64,000 nucleotides of DNA from Ailurus styani (lineage: Eukaryota; Chordata; Mammalia; Carnivora; Ailuridae). The translations under genes and the position numbers were made by a program. Shown here in pieces: positions 43,001-56,400 of this stretch. Each line of letters begins with the position of its first letter. Position 1 is the first letter of the stretch. The stretch covers positions 4,931,941-4,995,940 of the forward strand of contig LNAC01000276.1 in assembly GCA_002007465.1 (NCBI GenBank), written 5' to 3'. The notes beneath the pieces are model-generated. The model saw only the letters and a list, made by a program, of their open reading frames with translations, did no database searches and was not told the DNA's origin.

Positions 43001-46000
43001 TTGTATATACATACCACATCTTCTTTATCCATTCATCTGTTGATGGACATCTAGGTTCTTTTCATAGTTTGGCTATTGTGGACATTGCTGCTATATGGAA
43101 CTGGAGGGTATTATGCTGAGCGAAATAAGTCAATCAGAGAAAGATAATTACCATATGATTTCTCTGATATGAGGAACTTGAGAGTCAGGGTGGGGGGTCG
43201 TGGGTGGTAGGGAGGGAAAAATAATGAAACAAGATGGGATGGGGAAGGAGACAAACCATAAGAGACTCCTAATCTCAGAAAACAAACTGAGGGTTACTGG
43301 GGGGTGGGAGGGTAGGGATGGGGTGGATGGGTTATGGACATTGGGGAGGGTTTGTGCTTTGGTAAATGCTGTGAAAGATGTGAGGCGGATGATTCACAGA
43401 CCTGTACCCCTGGGACAAAGAATAAAAAATAAAATTAAAAAAAAACAAAACAAAACAAAAAAAGAGCCTGAGTGTCCTTCACTTAATGCAGGGCACACTG
43501 TTCTAGACAAGCACTTTCCAGCCACCTTCCTGTGAGAGTGAAAATGTTCTATATCTAAACACTTGAATAAGGTAGTCACTGGCCACATGAGGTTATTGAA
43601 TACTTGACATGTTTCTAGTGTGACTGAGGAACTGACTTTTAAATTTTGTTTAATTTTAATGAATTTTTATGTAAATAGCCCCATGAGTGTCTCCTCACTA
43701 CAAGGTAGACTATGATATCTATGGACATCAAGCTGAAGATATCCCAGCTCAAGCAGAGACAACTAATTTTCCCTTCCTCCACTGAAGTTTTATTTAGGCC
43801 CTCAGATGGATTATATGATACCCACCCAACTGGTGAAGGTGATCTTCTTTACTCAGTCTCCTGACTCAAATGCTAATTCATAATTCCTGAAACACCCTCA
43901 CAGACACACCCAGAAATGTTGTTTTACATGTTATCTGGACATTCCTTAGCTCAGTCAAGTTGGCAGATAAAATTAAACATCACACCCCTCCAAAGGGCTA
44001 GGGCCATGTACTATTCATCTACCAACACTGGTCTGTCATGGATCTGAGGACTATTCCCAGGGCATTCATTTCTCTGCATTACTGACCTGCTCCATACATG
44101 GGGTAAGCATGGAGCCAGTGAAAACCCCCTAAACTGTGTTGCCCCCTGCCAAAATGTCACAGGTGTTAGAATTGAAAATGCAGACCAATGTCCAGGAAAT
44201 GCTAAGTGCTGAGGACATGATCAGGTACAAACCACATTCCTACCTCTTGTCTCCCCTCCAGGTGCTGTGCTCCATCATCGCAGGGGTGCTGCACTACCTC
44301 TACCTGGCCTCCTTCACCTGGATGTTCCTTGAAGGGCTGCATCTCTTCCTCACCGTTAGGAATCTCAAGGTGGCCAACTACACCAGTGCAGGCAAATTCA
44401 AGAAGAAGTTCATGTACCCTTTAGGCTACGGGATTCCAGCTCTCATTGTGGCTGTGTCTGCAATAGCAGGACCTCAAAACTATGGCTCACATACTCAGTA
44501 AGCATGCTGTGTGCCTTTATGGTGAAAGTGGTGTCCATGGCTGATACATGACCTGAAATCAGAAAACATTTCAGTCCATTTTCTGTTGTGAGTTATACTT
44601 CACAAAACTAACCCTGTTTTAAGCCAGAATTCTATTTTCTCTTAGAAAGTCCTAGGAATTTAGGAAATTAGAAATTCCAGGAACCATACTCAGCATCTTT
44701 GGGGTTGGATCCTTTTGAGACTTTTGGTGAAATCCAGGGTCTATTTCCCCAAATAGGGATGTACCTTTCAGACAAATGTGCTTACGCATAAAATTCTGAA
44801 TACAACTTCAGGACATTAGGGACAAAAAAAGTACACTCAGGATATTCAGGGATGGAAAAGCCTACCTGTGACCTGTGTTCTTGAGGATTCTGAAAGAGCA
44901 TAGTGAAGAGCCTGAGATTCATCCCAAAATGTAAAGGGTAACAACAATGGCAACAACTCTTGAAGGCCTGTGATGCATCAGAGATAGTGCATATATTATG
45001 TCTCATCCTCCCCGTGATCCTGTGGGGTCGGCACTGTTCATCACCTCATACACAGGATATCTGGGTCTTAGTGCATCTAAGAAACTTTCTTAAGGTGTCA
45101 GCTAAAAAGAGAATTAGAATTCCTCACTAAAGAAATTGCTGCCTCACTAAAGAAGTTTGCAAAGCTCTGCAAAGTTAGTTGAGGACGTTAGTATTTTGAC
45201 AATGGGGATTTGGTTAGTGAGTAGGCATGCATGTGCTAAAACCACATGATGAAGGGGTCTCTCTTAAAGAAAAAAAGATGTCCTGTCTCCAGCCTGAACT
45301 CTATGTCCTTCCAGAACAATTCTGGAGCTCTCATGGTAGCGTATATCAGGGGTTGGCAAAATTTTTATAAGAGTGAAATGGTAACTGTTTTTGTTTCTGT
45401 GATCCACATGGTCCTTATGGCAATTACTCAATGTTGCCCTTCTGGTGGAAGAAGAGCCTCATAGACCATATGTAAATGGATACGTACAGCTGTGTTTCAC
45501 TAAAACTTTATTTATAAAAACAAGGGGTGAACTGGACTTAGACTGTGGGCCATTGTGTGTAACACCTGGAATAGAACTTAAGTGTGGGAGCTTTTCTGCT
45601 CACTGAGTGTTGGCAACTGCTTGTTACATTTACTAGTTTTATGTGGCCTGGTCTTTGTGCAGAATAATTTATACTATCTTTGCCAACATAAGGCATGACT
45701 TAATAAAAAGTATTTGGGCAACAGAGTACTTGGTACGTGGAAAATAGTGAGTGTTGGTAGGTTTTCTTGCTGTAGTTAAATTACTACTTTTATCCTCTTT
45801 CTGATAGCAATCATTATTTTTGGGTACTATTTATTGAGTCTTACCTCTTTTCCAGGAACCACACCCAAAAACTATGTACACGTCATCTCATTTGATCTTT
45901 CCTACAAGATCTATATGAGGAAAACTGCAAAAATCTGACGAAAGAAATTAAGGAATATTCAAATACATGGAGCGATAGTCCATGTTCATGGATAGGAAGA

Positions 46001-49000
46001 TTCAATATTGTCAAGAAGTCAGTCAGTTCCTCCCAACTTGATCTATAAATTCAATGCATTTCCAATCATAACTCCAAAAAACTATTTTGTAGATAATGAT
46101 AAACTGATTCTAATGTTTAAATAGAGAAGCAAAAAATCCTGAATAGCTAACACAATATGGAAAGAGAGAAACAAAGTCAGAAGACTGACCCTAGCTGACT
46201 TCAAGACTTGACATATACCACCGTAATCATTTAATCTTTTCAATACTTCTGTTTTGCCCTCACTTTACACTTGAGGGAACTGAGGCTTAGAGAATACAGC
46301 TTGTGTCAGATGAGGACCTATGTCTGATTGCATCTAAAATCTAGGTTCTGAACTAGACGGTTCCCTGAACTGGTTGAATCTTGTTACAGGAGTCCGAATT
46401 CAAGTTTTCTGCCCTCTGAGAAATAGGCAGCTCATGCATACCCTTCTCTCAACAGCTGCTGGCTCAAGCTGGATAAAGGGTTCAACTGGAGTTTCACAGG
46501 GCCCGTGGCAGTCATTATGTTGGTGAGTGACTAGTGATAGTTATTTATGGGTGTGCCTGCCCTGGGTTGACCAAGCATGGAGTATGTTTCTTTTTGTGAA
46601 AATGGAAATGAAGTGAAGGTAAGAAAATATAGCCTAATATGAATAACTCCTCTTCCTGGAAATACTGTCTTCATATGTCTTTCCCTTGTTTCCTTATGGT
46701 TCACTTGCTGCTGTGATATAATATAACTCTCTGCTGGGTATTCTTCTAAAATCCCATGTTTGTTCATTCAACAAACACTTAGCAAGGATCTCCTCTGCAC
46801 AGAGTGACATGTTCTTCTGTTTGCCATCAACTTCCTGATCACATCCATTGTCCTGGTATAGACATTAATAGTAATCTTTCACTTCAAGGTGTCTTGACTG
46901 AATGATACATTATATAGTCACCCTAATCAAGTACCAAGTGCCACAGATCATATACACACAATGTGCTGTATAAAAGACCAAAGGATATGTGCATAGCATC
47001 CTATGAAGCCTCTATCTTTTGGGAAAAGATACTTAGGTCCACTTGGAATTGGGTTGAATGCCATGGCCTCAAAATAAAATTCCAAATCAATATTTCATTC
47101 TATGTCCACAGATAAACCTGGTGTTGTACTTCCAAATACTGTGGATTTTGAGAAGCAAACTTTCTTCCCTCAATAAAGAAGTTTCTACCATTCGGGACAC
47201 TAGGTAAGAAGGTCCCAGAATCAGTTGTATCCACAGATTTTTTCCTACAGGACTATGTTTCTTTCTGCCTGGGAAAGAAAAATCTATACAAAAATCTGAT
47301 ATAACATTTAATAGTACTGAATAAAACATGTGTGAGGTACAACTTCTAGAAGTAAAAACTATAATTTTCAGGTATCTTAATGTACTGCTTGATCTCTTTA
47401 TTTAAACGTACTGCATGGAGCTCTGGGTGTGGTGCGTAAACAGTAAATCTTGGATCACTGAAAAAATAAAATTAAAAAAAATTTTAAATCTTTTTTAAAA
47501 AACCCCCAAGTATTCATTGGGTGCCTCCCTTGTGCAACATTCTTCACATGCAGTACGCTTCATATGAAATTCATGCCAAGCGTATCAACATTACCCTCCC
47601 TCCCCCACCCCATGAGTCCACGTACTTCTGGAGGCTCCATTATCCTTGGTTGTAGACACTCAGTTCTAACCGTGTTGATCTAAATAATTAAAAATAATGA
47701 TAAGAACAATTAACATTAACTAGAAACTTAGTAGAGGTTTGGAATTTACCAATATTCTTTCACTGAATACTCATAACTCCAATCTATGTGGTGATCACGA
47801 CTACAAGCCCCAATTGTTAAGAGCAGCAAGTGCTTATTTTACCCAAGAGTGGTAAAAAACCTTGCATAGGTGAATCATGTGGGCAAAACTTAAAGGAATA
47901 TCTTTCCAATTTCAGACCTTGGCTTTGATCTCATCTACTTATCAGACCAACCTAACATCTCTTCGCCTTAGTGTTTTTAGTCTTGGAGGGTCACAGCTCG
48001 CCCTTCTTGGCATTTCTTCATCCTTCTACCAGTGTCAGATGAGTGCAGACTCATACCCTTGTGCACACACACACACACACACACACACATTCACACTTGT
48101 CAGCTCACCCAGACATTTGCCACCAAGAACCCCATTCCATTTTATAAAACACAATCTTTGTTTGAAGAAACACAACAGCATGTTATGTTCAGAAGTCATG
48201 ATATCATCATCAATACATATTTTATTTTTTTAAAGACCCGAGTTTATTCTCAGTTCCATCACCTATTAACTATTTTTTTTTAAAGATTTTATTTATTCAT
48301 TTGACACAGAGAGAGAGATTACAAGTAGGCAGAGAGGCAGGCNNNNNNNNNNNNNNNNNNNNNNNNNNNNNNNNNNNNNNNNNNNNNNNNNNNNNNNNNN
48401 NNNNNNNNNNNNNNNNNNNNNNNNNNNNNNNNNNNNNNNNNNNNNNNNNGGCTTTAACCCACTGAGCCACCCAGGCGCCCACCTATTAACTATTTTTATT
48501 GTGTTTTGTTAGTCACCATAAAATACATCATCAACACATTTTCTTTTTTTAATGAAAACATTTTTAATTTTTTTTTAATTTTTTAATTTTTTTATAATTA
48601 TACCATTTTATTTTTTTATTATTATTTGCCCCAGGGGTATAGGTCCGTGAATCATCAGGCTTTCACCTTTCACATCATTCACCAAAGCACAAACCCTCCC
48701 CAATGTCCATAACCCATCCACCCTATCCCTACCCTCCCACCCCCCAGTAACCCTCAGTTTGTTTTCTGAGATTAGGAGTCTCTTAAGGTTTTTCTCCTTC
48801 CCCATCCCATCTTGTTTCATTATTTTCCCCCCCTACCACCCACGACCCCCCACCCTGACTCTCAAGTTCCTCATATCAGAGAGATCATATGATAATTGTC
48901 TTTCTCTGATTGACTTATTTCGCTCAGCATAATACCTTTTAGTTCCATCCATGTCATTGCAAATGGCAAGACTTTGTTTCTTTTGATAGCTGCATAGTCT

Positions 49001-52000
49001 TCCATTGTATATATATACCACATCTTCTTTATCCATTCATCTATCAACACATTTTCAATACAAATTTCTAGAAGGCACTTCCACACATCTTCCAATAGAT
49101 CCAGGTAAAAGACTTGCAAGTATATCACTTCCAAGAATAGGAGAAAGCATTATCCTCAGAAACAGCCATTGAAAACATGGGTTCTGCCTCATCTTTGAGT
49201 TGTATGACTGCATAAGTCACTTAAGCACATGAGGTTCATGTGAAATCAGGTAATATGTGCAAAGCATTTAGCATAGTGCCCAACACATAGTGATGAATGA
49301 TACTTATTATTGCTCCACTTCCTTTTCAGAGTCATGACATTTAAAGCCATTGCTCAGCTATTTATCCTTGGCTGTTCTTGGGTCTTTGGCCTTTTTATAG
49401 TTGAAGAGGTCGGGAAGGTGATTGGATCCGTCATTGCATACACATTCACCATCATCAATATGCTGCAGGGTGTTCTGCTCTTTGTGGTACACTGTCTCCT
49501 TAATCGCCAGGTAAGGCTAATTATTTTGTCTCTCACCAGCCAACTCCCAAAGTCTTATGGAATGGCTGTTCACATTCTCACCCATCTCTGACCTTTCATA
49601 TTTGTATTTGGGATTGTCTTCATTCTTTTTTTTAAAGATTTTATTTATTTATTTGACAGAGAGAGAGAGATTACAAGTAGGCAGAGAGGCAGGCAAAGAG
49701 AGAGGAAGAAGCAGGCTTCCTGATGAGCGGAGAGCCCAATGCAGGGCTCCATCCCAGGACCCTGAGATCATGACCTGAGCTGAAGGCAGAGGCTTTAACC
49801 CACTGAGCCACCCAGGTGCCCCTGCCTTCATTCTGAAAGGAGGGTTCAGGTGATGATTTGGTGTGCTATGTGCTCTGAGTTTCACTGGCACCTGACTAAA
49901 CTTCACATTCCAACCTATCTCTTAAGAATGTGCTTCTGTCAGCTGGAGATGACATATCAAAATACCATAGACTGTGGGGCTTAGGCAACAGAAATTTCTC
50001 TTATAATTCTAGAGGCTGGAAATCTGAGTTTGGGCGTCTGTGCAGTTGGGTTCTGGTGAGATCTCTGTTCTTTTTTGCAGATGGCCACATACTTGCTTGC
50101 TCTGCCCTTACATGGGAGAAAGAAGGAGAGTTTAGTGCCTCCTCTTACCAGGGCACTAATCTTATTGGATCAGGGTTCTACCCCTATGACCTCATTTAAT
50201 CTTAATCCCTTCTATAAAGGTCATCACATTTTCTAATATGTTATACTGGGAAGTTAGAGCTTTAAAATGTGAATTTTGAGGAGACATAGTTCAGTCCATA
50301 GCAGAGCATGTATCAGTCAGAATAAGGGAGATTATGTTACACTAACTTATAGCCACCACCCTCTAATTTCAGTGGCTTATAACAATAAAGGTTTATTTCT
50401 TGCTCATGCTACATAGCCATGGCTTGATCTACATTGTCTTCACTCTGGGATATAGGTTAAATGAAGGGCAGCCCTTATTTAGAACACTGGTTTCTCATGG
50501 CAAAGGGAAGGGAGATCCTGGCAACGTGAGTTTAATTAGCTCTCTTTCATTGGGTGGAGCAAGTTCCTTGGACATACCTGAGTTCACCAGAAAGAGGATA
50601 CATGAGCCTCTTATTGTGATGTACACTTTATGGAGGGACATTGAAATATTTGGCTTACTATGCCAAGAACAGAGTGACATTAGCTCTAATGTCAGGTTAT
50701 CCACTGAGTAGGTTGCTGTGTGGCCTTGGCCAGCCTTCTTACCATCTCTGAGCCTCAATTTTCTCACCTATGGTTATGGCAGTACCTGCCTCACAGGGAT
50801 GATAATTGAAAGAGATATTGCAGAAAGGAGGCAAGATGGCAACACAGTAGGGGACCTCATTTCATCTGGTCCCTTGAAGTTAGATGGATATCTATCAAAC
50901 CATTCTGAACACACATGAATTCTACCTGAGATCTAAGAAGATTTATCTGGATCTCTACATGCATAAAAATGACTACTTTCTGCAAGGTGCAGAACCTTGA
51001 ATCTTTGGGAGAATATCAGAAGATAAACTGACAGGGAGGGAGCCTCCATAAGCCAACCCCTGGAAAGTGATATAACACTGAAGTAAAAAATGGAGACCCT
51101 TAGAAATCTGCTCCATAAGAGACATTCTTTTCTGAAAAGGGCACAGGGTGTGAATAGGGCAGAATTCTAGGTGAATCATTATGGTCTCAGAATTCCAGGA
51201 GACTCACAAAGTATGGGGAGCCTGAGAAATAGAGTGCCCAAGCAGTGGAGCTGGAGACTGGTTATGGTCAGTGACCCCAGTAGGGACTCTCAACTCCAGT
51301 CACCACAAACCACCAGCTGGCCCGTAGGGAGACCACTCTCTGCCTGACCACCCTGAAAAGGACTAGAAGGTGCAGGATATTTAATATCTCAGGGAAGATA
51401 TAAAATGCCTTGTGCCATGACTGGGCAACAGTTCTCAGGGCAGTGGCCCGTGAGAGAACACTGGAGAGACACCCAGCCATGAACTGGGAGCCATGGAAGA
51501 AGGTGCATGCATGAGTCCATGGCCACTGGCAATTGCAAAGTCACAAAGCTGAGAGATGCTCACAGGTCCCTGGAACTCCCCTGGGACAATTGCCGTGGGC
51601 AAGAATGGCGGGATTCGGTGGTTTGGTGCACAAAGTGGCCTTGCCCACAACTGGACAACAGCTCTCAGTGCAGTGTGACCCTTGAAAGGACACTTGGGGT
51701 GGTACCCAGCAATGACCTGGGAGCTGCAGAAAAGGTTGCACATGTGAGCCCACAGCTACTAGCAATTGCAAATTTATGAAGCAGAGACACCATCAGGTCC
51801 CCAGAACTCCCCTGGGAGAATTGCAGAGGGCAGGAATAGCACGAGTCTGTGAAGTTTGGTACACACAGAAATGGAGATGGTTTGACCTGGAGGGTTTATT
51901 GAAGAAAGGGGACTGAGACTTAGAGGCTCTGGGTCAAATATTCCCAGACAGCCATATTTGCTCTGACCCTCTAAAGAGAAGCAGGAAGCCATGAGGGAAC

Positions 52001-53338
52001 AAAAGCCACACAGATGACCAGCTCATATTAAGCTTATCCCTCTTTTTTTTAAAGATTTTATTTATTTATTTGACACAGAGAGAGAGATCAGATCACAAGT
52101 AGGCAGAGAGGCAGGCAGAGAGAGAGGAGGAAGCAGGCTCCCTGCTGAGCAGGGAGTCTGATGTGGGCCTCGATCCCAGGACCCTGAGATCATGACCTGA
52201 GCCGAAGGCAGAGGCTTTAACCCACTGAGCCACCCAGGCGCCCAAGCCCATCCCTCTTACAAGGGATGGGGAACTCCACCCAGCCAAAGACACCTGAGAA
52301 GCCAAGCAGAAGTCCCCTCCCCCAGAAGACAGACTGAAAGAACAGGTGAATGATAAGCTTATTTCCCACAGAACTGTAAAACTCCAGTGCCATAGGGAAA
52401 ATAGTATAAGGAGTGTCAGGTGTTCCCTCACAATTCATTTATACTTGAGGCTAAAATTTTGTATTTTCTTTTTGTTTCTTTTTTGTTTCTTTTTTTTTAC
52501 CTGTTACCTTTTCAAATAGATTCTTATTTCCCAACTTATGTTTTTAAGCTTCTTTTTAACTTTTATTCTTTTCACTTCTATGTTTAATAGATTTATACCC
52601 TATAGTAGTCTTTTTTTCAGTTTTATCTTCAATTTTATCTTGATAAATATATAAGTTCTGATTTCTTTGAAATTTTGCGATATAGTGTCTTCAAACACAC
52701 AGACCAAAAATCAATCAGGAATAAGCAGGTAACCATGCTTTGTCCACCCTGAGAGGTTATAATATCTCCCCCACCTTTTTTTATTGTTTTGGATCATCTT
52801 GGCTTTGTTTGCATATCTGTGGTGGCTTCTGACCACTTCGTATTTTTTCCAGGGTGCATTTTTCTTGGGTGGTGGTTGATATTTCAGATTCTGTTCATTC
52901 ACTCAATCATCCCTCTACAGAATGACTAGGGGGAGGAACTCCTAACAAAGAAAAGAACCTGAGACAATGTCTTCTGCCACATAACTAATGGATATAGATA
53001 TAAGCAAGATGTCAGAGATAGAATTCAGGATAGCAATCATGAAGTCAATAGGTAGGCTTGAAAAAGCATTAGTGACAATATAGAATCTCTAAAGGAAGAA
53101 ATGAGATCTAAGTAGGCTGAACTTAAAAATGCCGTGACTGAGATGTAATCTAAACTGACTAGTCTAACAGCAAGAGTAAACGAGGCAGAAGAGAGAATAG
53201 AAATCTAGAAGATAAGCTGATGGAAAGGAAGGAAGTTGAAAACAGAGATAGGCAGCTAGTAGCCCATGAAAATAGACTTAAAGAGATTAATGATGCCATG
53301 AAACGTTCCAGTGTCAGAATTATTGGGATCCCCAAGAG

Positions 53339-53401
<63 letters not shown>

Positions 53402-56400
53402 AGAAGGTACATTTGAACAATTCATAGCTGAGAACATCCCTAATCTAGGGAACGAAACAATCATTCATATCCGAGAGTCAGAGGACCCCTCCCAAAATCA
53501 ATAAAAATAGATCAACACCCTGACATATAATAGTGAAGCTTGCAAATCTTACAGCCAAAGAAACTATCCTGAGAATAGCCCAGGGGGTGGGGGTTCCTTA
53601 CATATGGAATGAGGAACATGAGAATAACATCAGACCTATCTGCAGAGACCTGGCAAGCCAGAAAGGGCTGGCAAGACATAGTCAGGGTACTAAATGAGAA
53701 GAACATGCAGCCAACAATACTTTATCCAGCAAGGCTGTCATTCAGAATGGATGGAGAGATAAAGAACTTCCAGGATAAGCAGAAGTTGAAAAAATATGTG
53801 ACCACCAAGCCAGTCAGAAAGAAATATTGAGGGGGATTCTTTAAGTGAAGAGAGACTCCAAGAGTAATATAGACCAGAAATTAATAAGACTATCTACAGA
53901 AACAGGGACTTTACGGGCAATACGATGGCACTAAATTCATATCTTTCAATAGTTATTCTCAATGTAAATAGACTGAATGTTCCCATAAAAAAACACAGGG
54001 TTTCAGATTGGATAAAAAAGCAGGACCCAGGGTGCCTGGGTGGCTCAGTGGGTTAAAGCCACTGCCTTTGGCTCAGGTCATGATCCCAGGGTCCTGGGAT
54101 CGAGGCCCACATCGGGCTCTCTGCTCAGCAGGGAGCCTGCTTCCTCCTCTCTCCTCTCTCTCTGCCTGCCTCTCTGCCTACTTGTAATCTCTCTCTCTGT
54201 GTCAAATGAATGAATAAAATCTTTAAAAAAAGAAAAAGCAGAACCCATCCATTTGCTGTCTACAAGAGACTAGTTTTGAACCTAAAGATACCTCCAGACC
54301 GAAAGTGAGGGGATGAAGAACCATTTACCATGCCAAAAGACCTCAAAAGCAAGCTGGGGTAGCAATCCTCATAACAAACAAATTAGATTTTAAACCAAAG
54401 GCTGTATGTAGTAAGAGATGTAGAGGGACTCTATATCACACTCAAAGGGTCTGTCCAACAAGAAGATCTAACAATTGCAAATATCTATGCCCCCAAGATG
54501 GGAACAGCCAATTACATAAAACAACTAATAACCAAAATAAAGAAGTATATTGAAAATAAAATATTAATTGTAGGAGACTTCAACTCTCCATTTGCAGCAA
54601 TGGACAGATCAGAAGATCAGCAAAGAAACAAGAGTTTTGAATGACACACTGGACCAGATGGACTTCATAAATATACACAGAACATTCCATCCTAAAATAA
54701 CAGGATACTCATTCTTCTCAAGTACACATGGAACTTTCTCCAGAACAGACTACATACTTGGTCACAAATCAGGTTTCAACAAATACCAAAAGATTTAGAT
54801 TATTCCCTGCATATTTTCAGACTGCAATGCTTTGAAACTGGAACTCAACAACAAGAAAAAAAATTGGAAGGAACCCAAATACTTAGAGGTTAAAGAGCAT
54901 CCTGTGAATTATTTTTAAAATTATTCATTTTGCTTGTTTGTAATATGTGATTTCTCTGATACTATCTTATGTTGTATATGTAATAAAAAATTATAAGAAA
55001 AACTGCCCATGAGATACATGAAATTAAAATAAGCAGACAATAAAGTAGCAAAAAAAAAGAAAAGCATCCTGTGAAAGAATGAATGGGTCAACCAGGAAAT
55101 TAAAGAAAAACTTAAACAATTCATGAAAACAAGTAAAAATGAAAAAACATCAGTTCAAAACCTATGGAATACTGCAAAGGGGATCCTTAGAGGGAAGTAC
55201 GTAGCCATCCAAGTCTCTCTCAAAAACTTAGAAAAATCCCAAATGCACAAGCTAACCATACATGTAAAGGACAGGAGAAAGAACAGCAAATAAAGCCTAA
55301 ACTAAGGAGGAGAAGAGAAATAATAAATATTGGAGCAGGAATCAATGAAATAGAAACCAGAAGAACAGTAGAACAAATCAACAAAACTAGAAGCTTGTTC
55401 TTTGAAAGAATTAATAATATCGGTAAACCTCTGGCCAGATTTATTCAAAAGAAAAAGAAAGAAGCCAGATTAATAAATTCATTAATGAAAGGGGAGAAAT
55501 AATGACAAATACCAAGAAAATAGGGAACAATTATTAGAACTTATTAACAGCAGCTATATGCCAACAAACAAGGCAGTTGGGAAGAAATGGATGCATTCCT
55601 GGGAACTTACCAACTACCAAGACTGAAACAGGAAGAAATAGACAACCTGAATAGGCAAATAACCAGCAAGGAAATTGAAACAGTAATCAAAGACCTCCCA
55701 AAACACAGGAGTCCAGGGCCAGATGGCTTCCCAGGGGAATTCTACCAAACATTTAAAGAAGAAATTATACCTATTCTACTGAGGCTGTTCCAAAAAATAG
55801 AAATGGAAGGAAAACTTCCAAACTCATCCTCTGAGACCAGCATTACCCTAAACTCAAAACCAAAGACCCCATCAAAAAGGAGAATTACAGACCAATATCC
55901 CTAATGAACATGGATGCCAAAATACTCAACAAGTTCCTACCTAATAAGATCCAACAGTATATTAAAACATTTATTCACCACAACCAGGTAGAATTTATTC
56001 CTGGGATGCAAGGGTGATTCAACATTTGCAAATGAATCAACATGATAGATCACTTTAACAAAAAAAGGAACAAGAACTATATGATCCTCTCAATTGATAC
56101 AGAAAAAGCATTTGACAAAATATATCTTTTCCTGATTAAAACTCTTCAAAGTATAAGGTAGAGGAAACATACCTCAATATCATAAAAGCTATTGATGAAA
56201 GGCCCACAGAGAATATCATTCTCAATGGGGAAACACTGAAAGTTTTTCTCTTAAGGTCTGGAAAACGACAGAGATGTCCACTCTTACTGCTCTTGTTCAA
56301 CATAGTACTAGAAGCCCTAGCATCAGCAATCAAATAACAAGAAGAAATAAAAGCCATTCAAATCAGCAAAGAAGAAGTTGAACTCTCACTCTTTGCAGAT

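Noticed and set aside
51268..51992. Several overlapping minus-strand frames of 70-102 codons
   Set aside because: They lie in the tandem-repeat part of the L1 5' UTR, which is GC-richer and so has fewer stops.
53220..53504. 94-codon coiled-coil protein with Arg-Glu repeats
   Set aside because: L1 ORF1 remnant interrupted by a (GA)n expansion.
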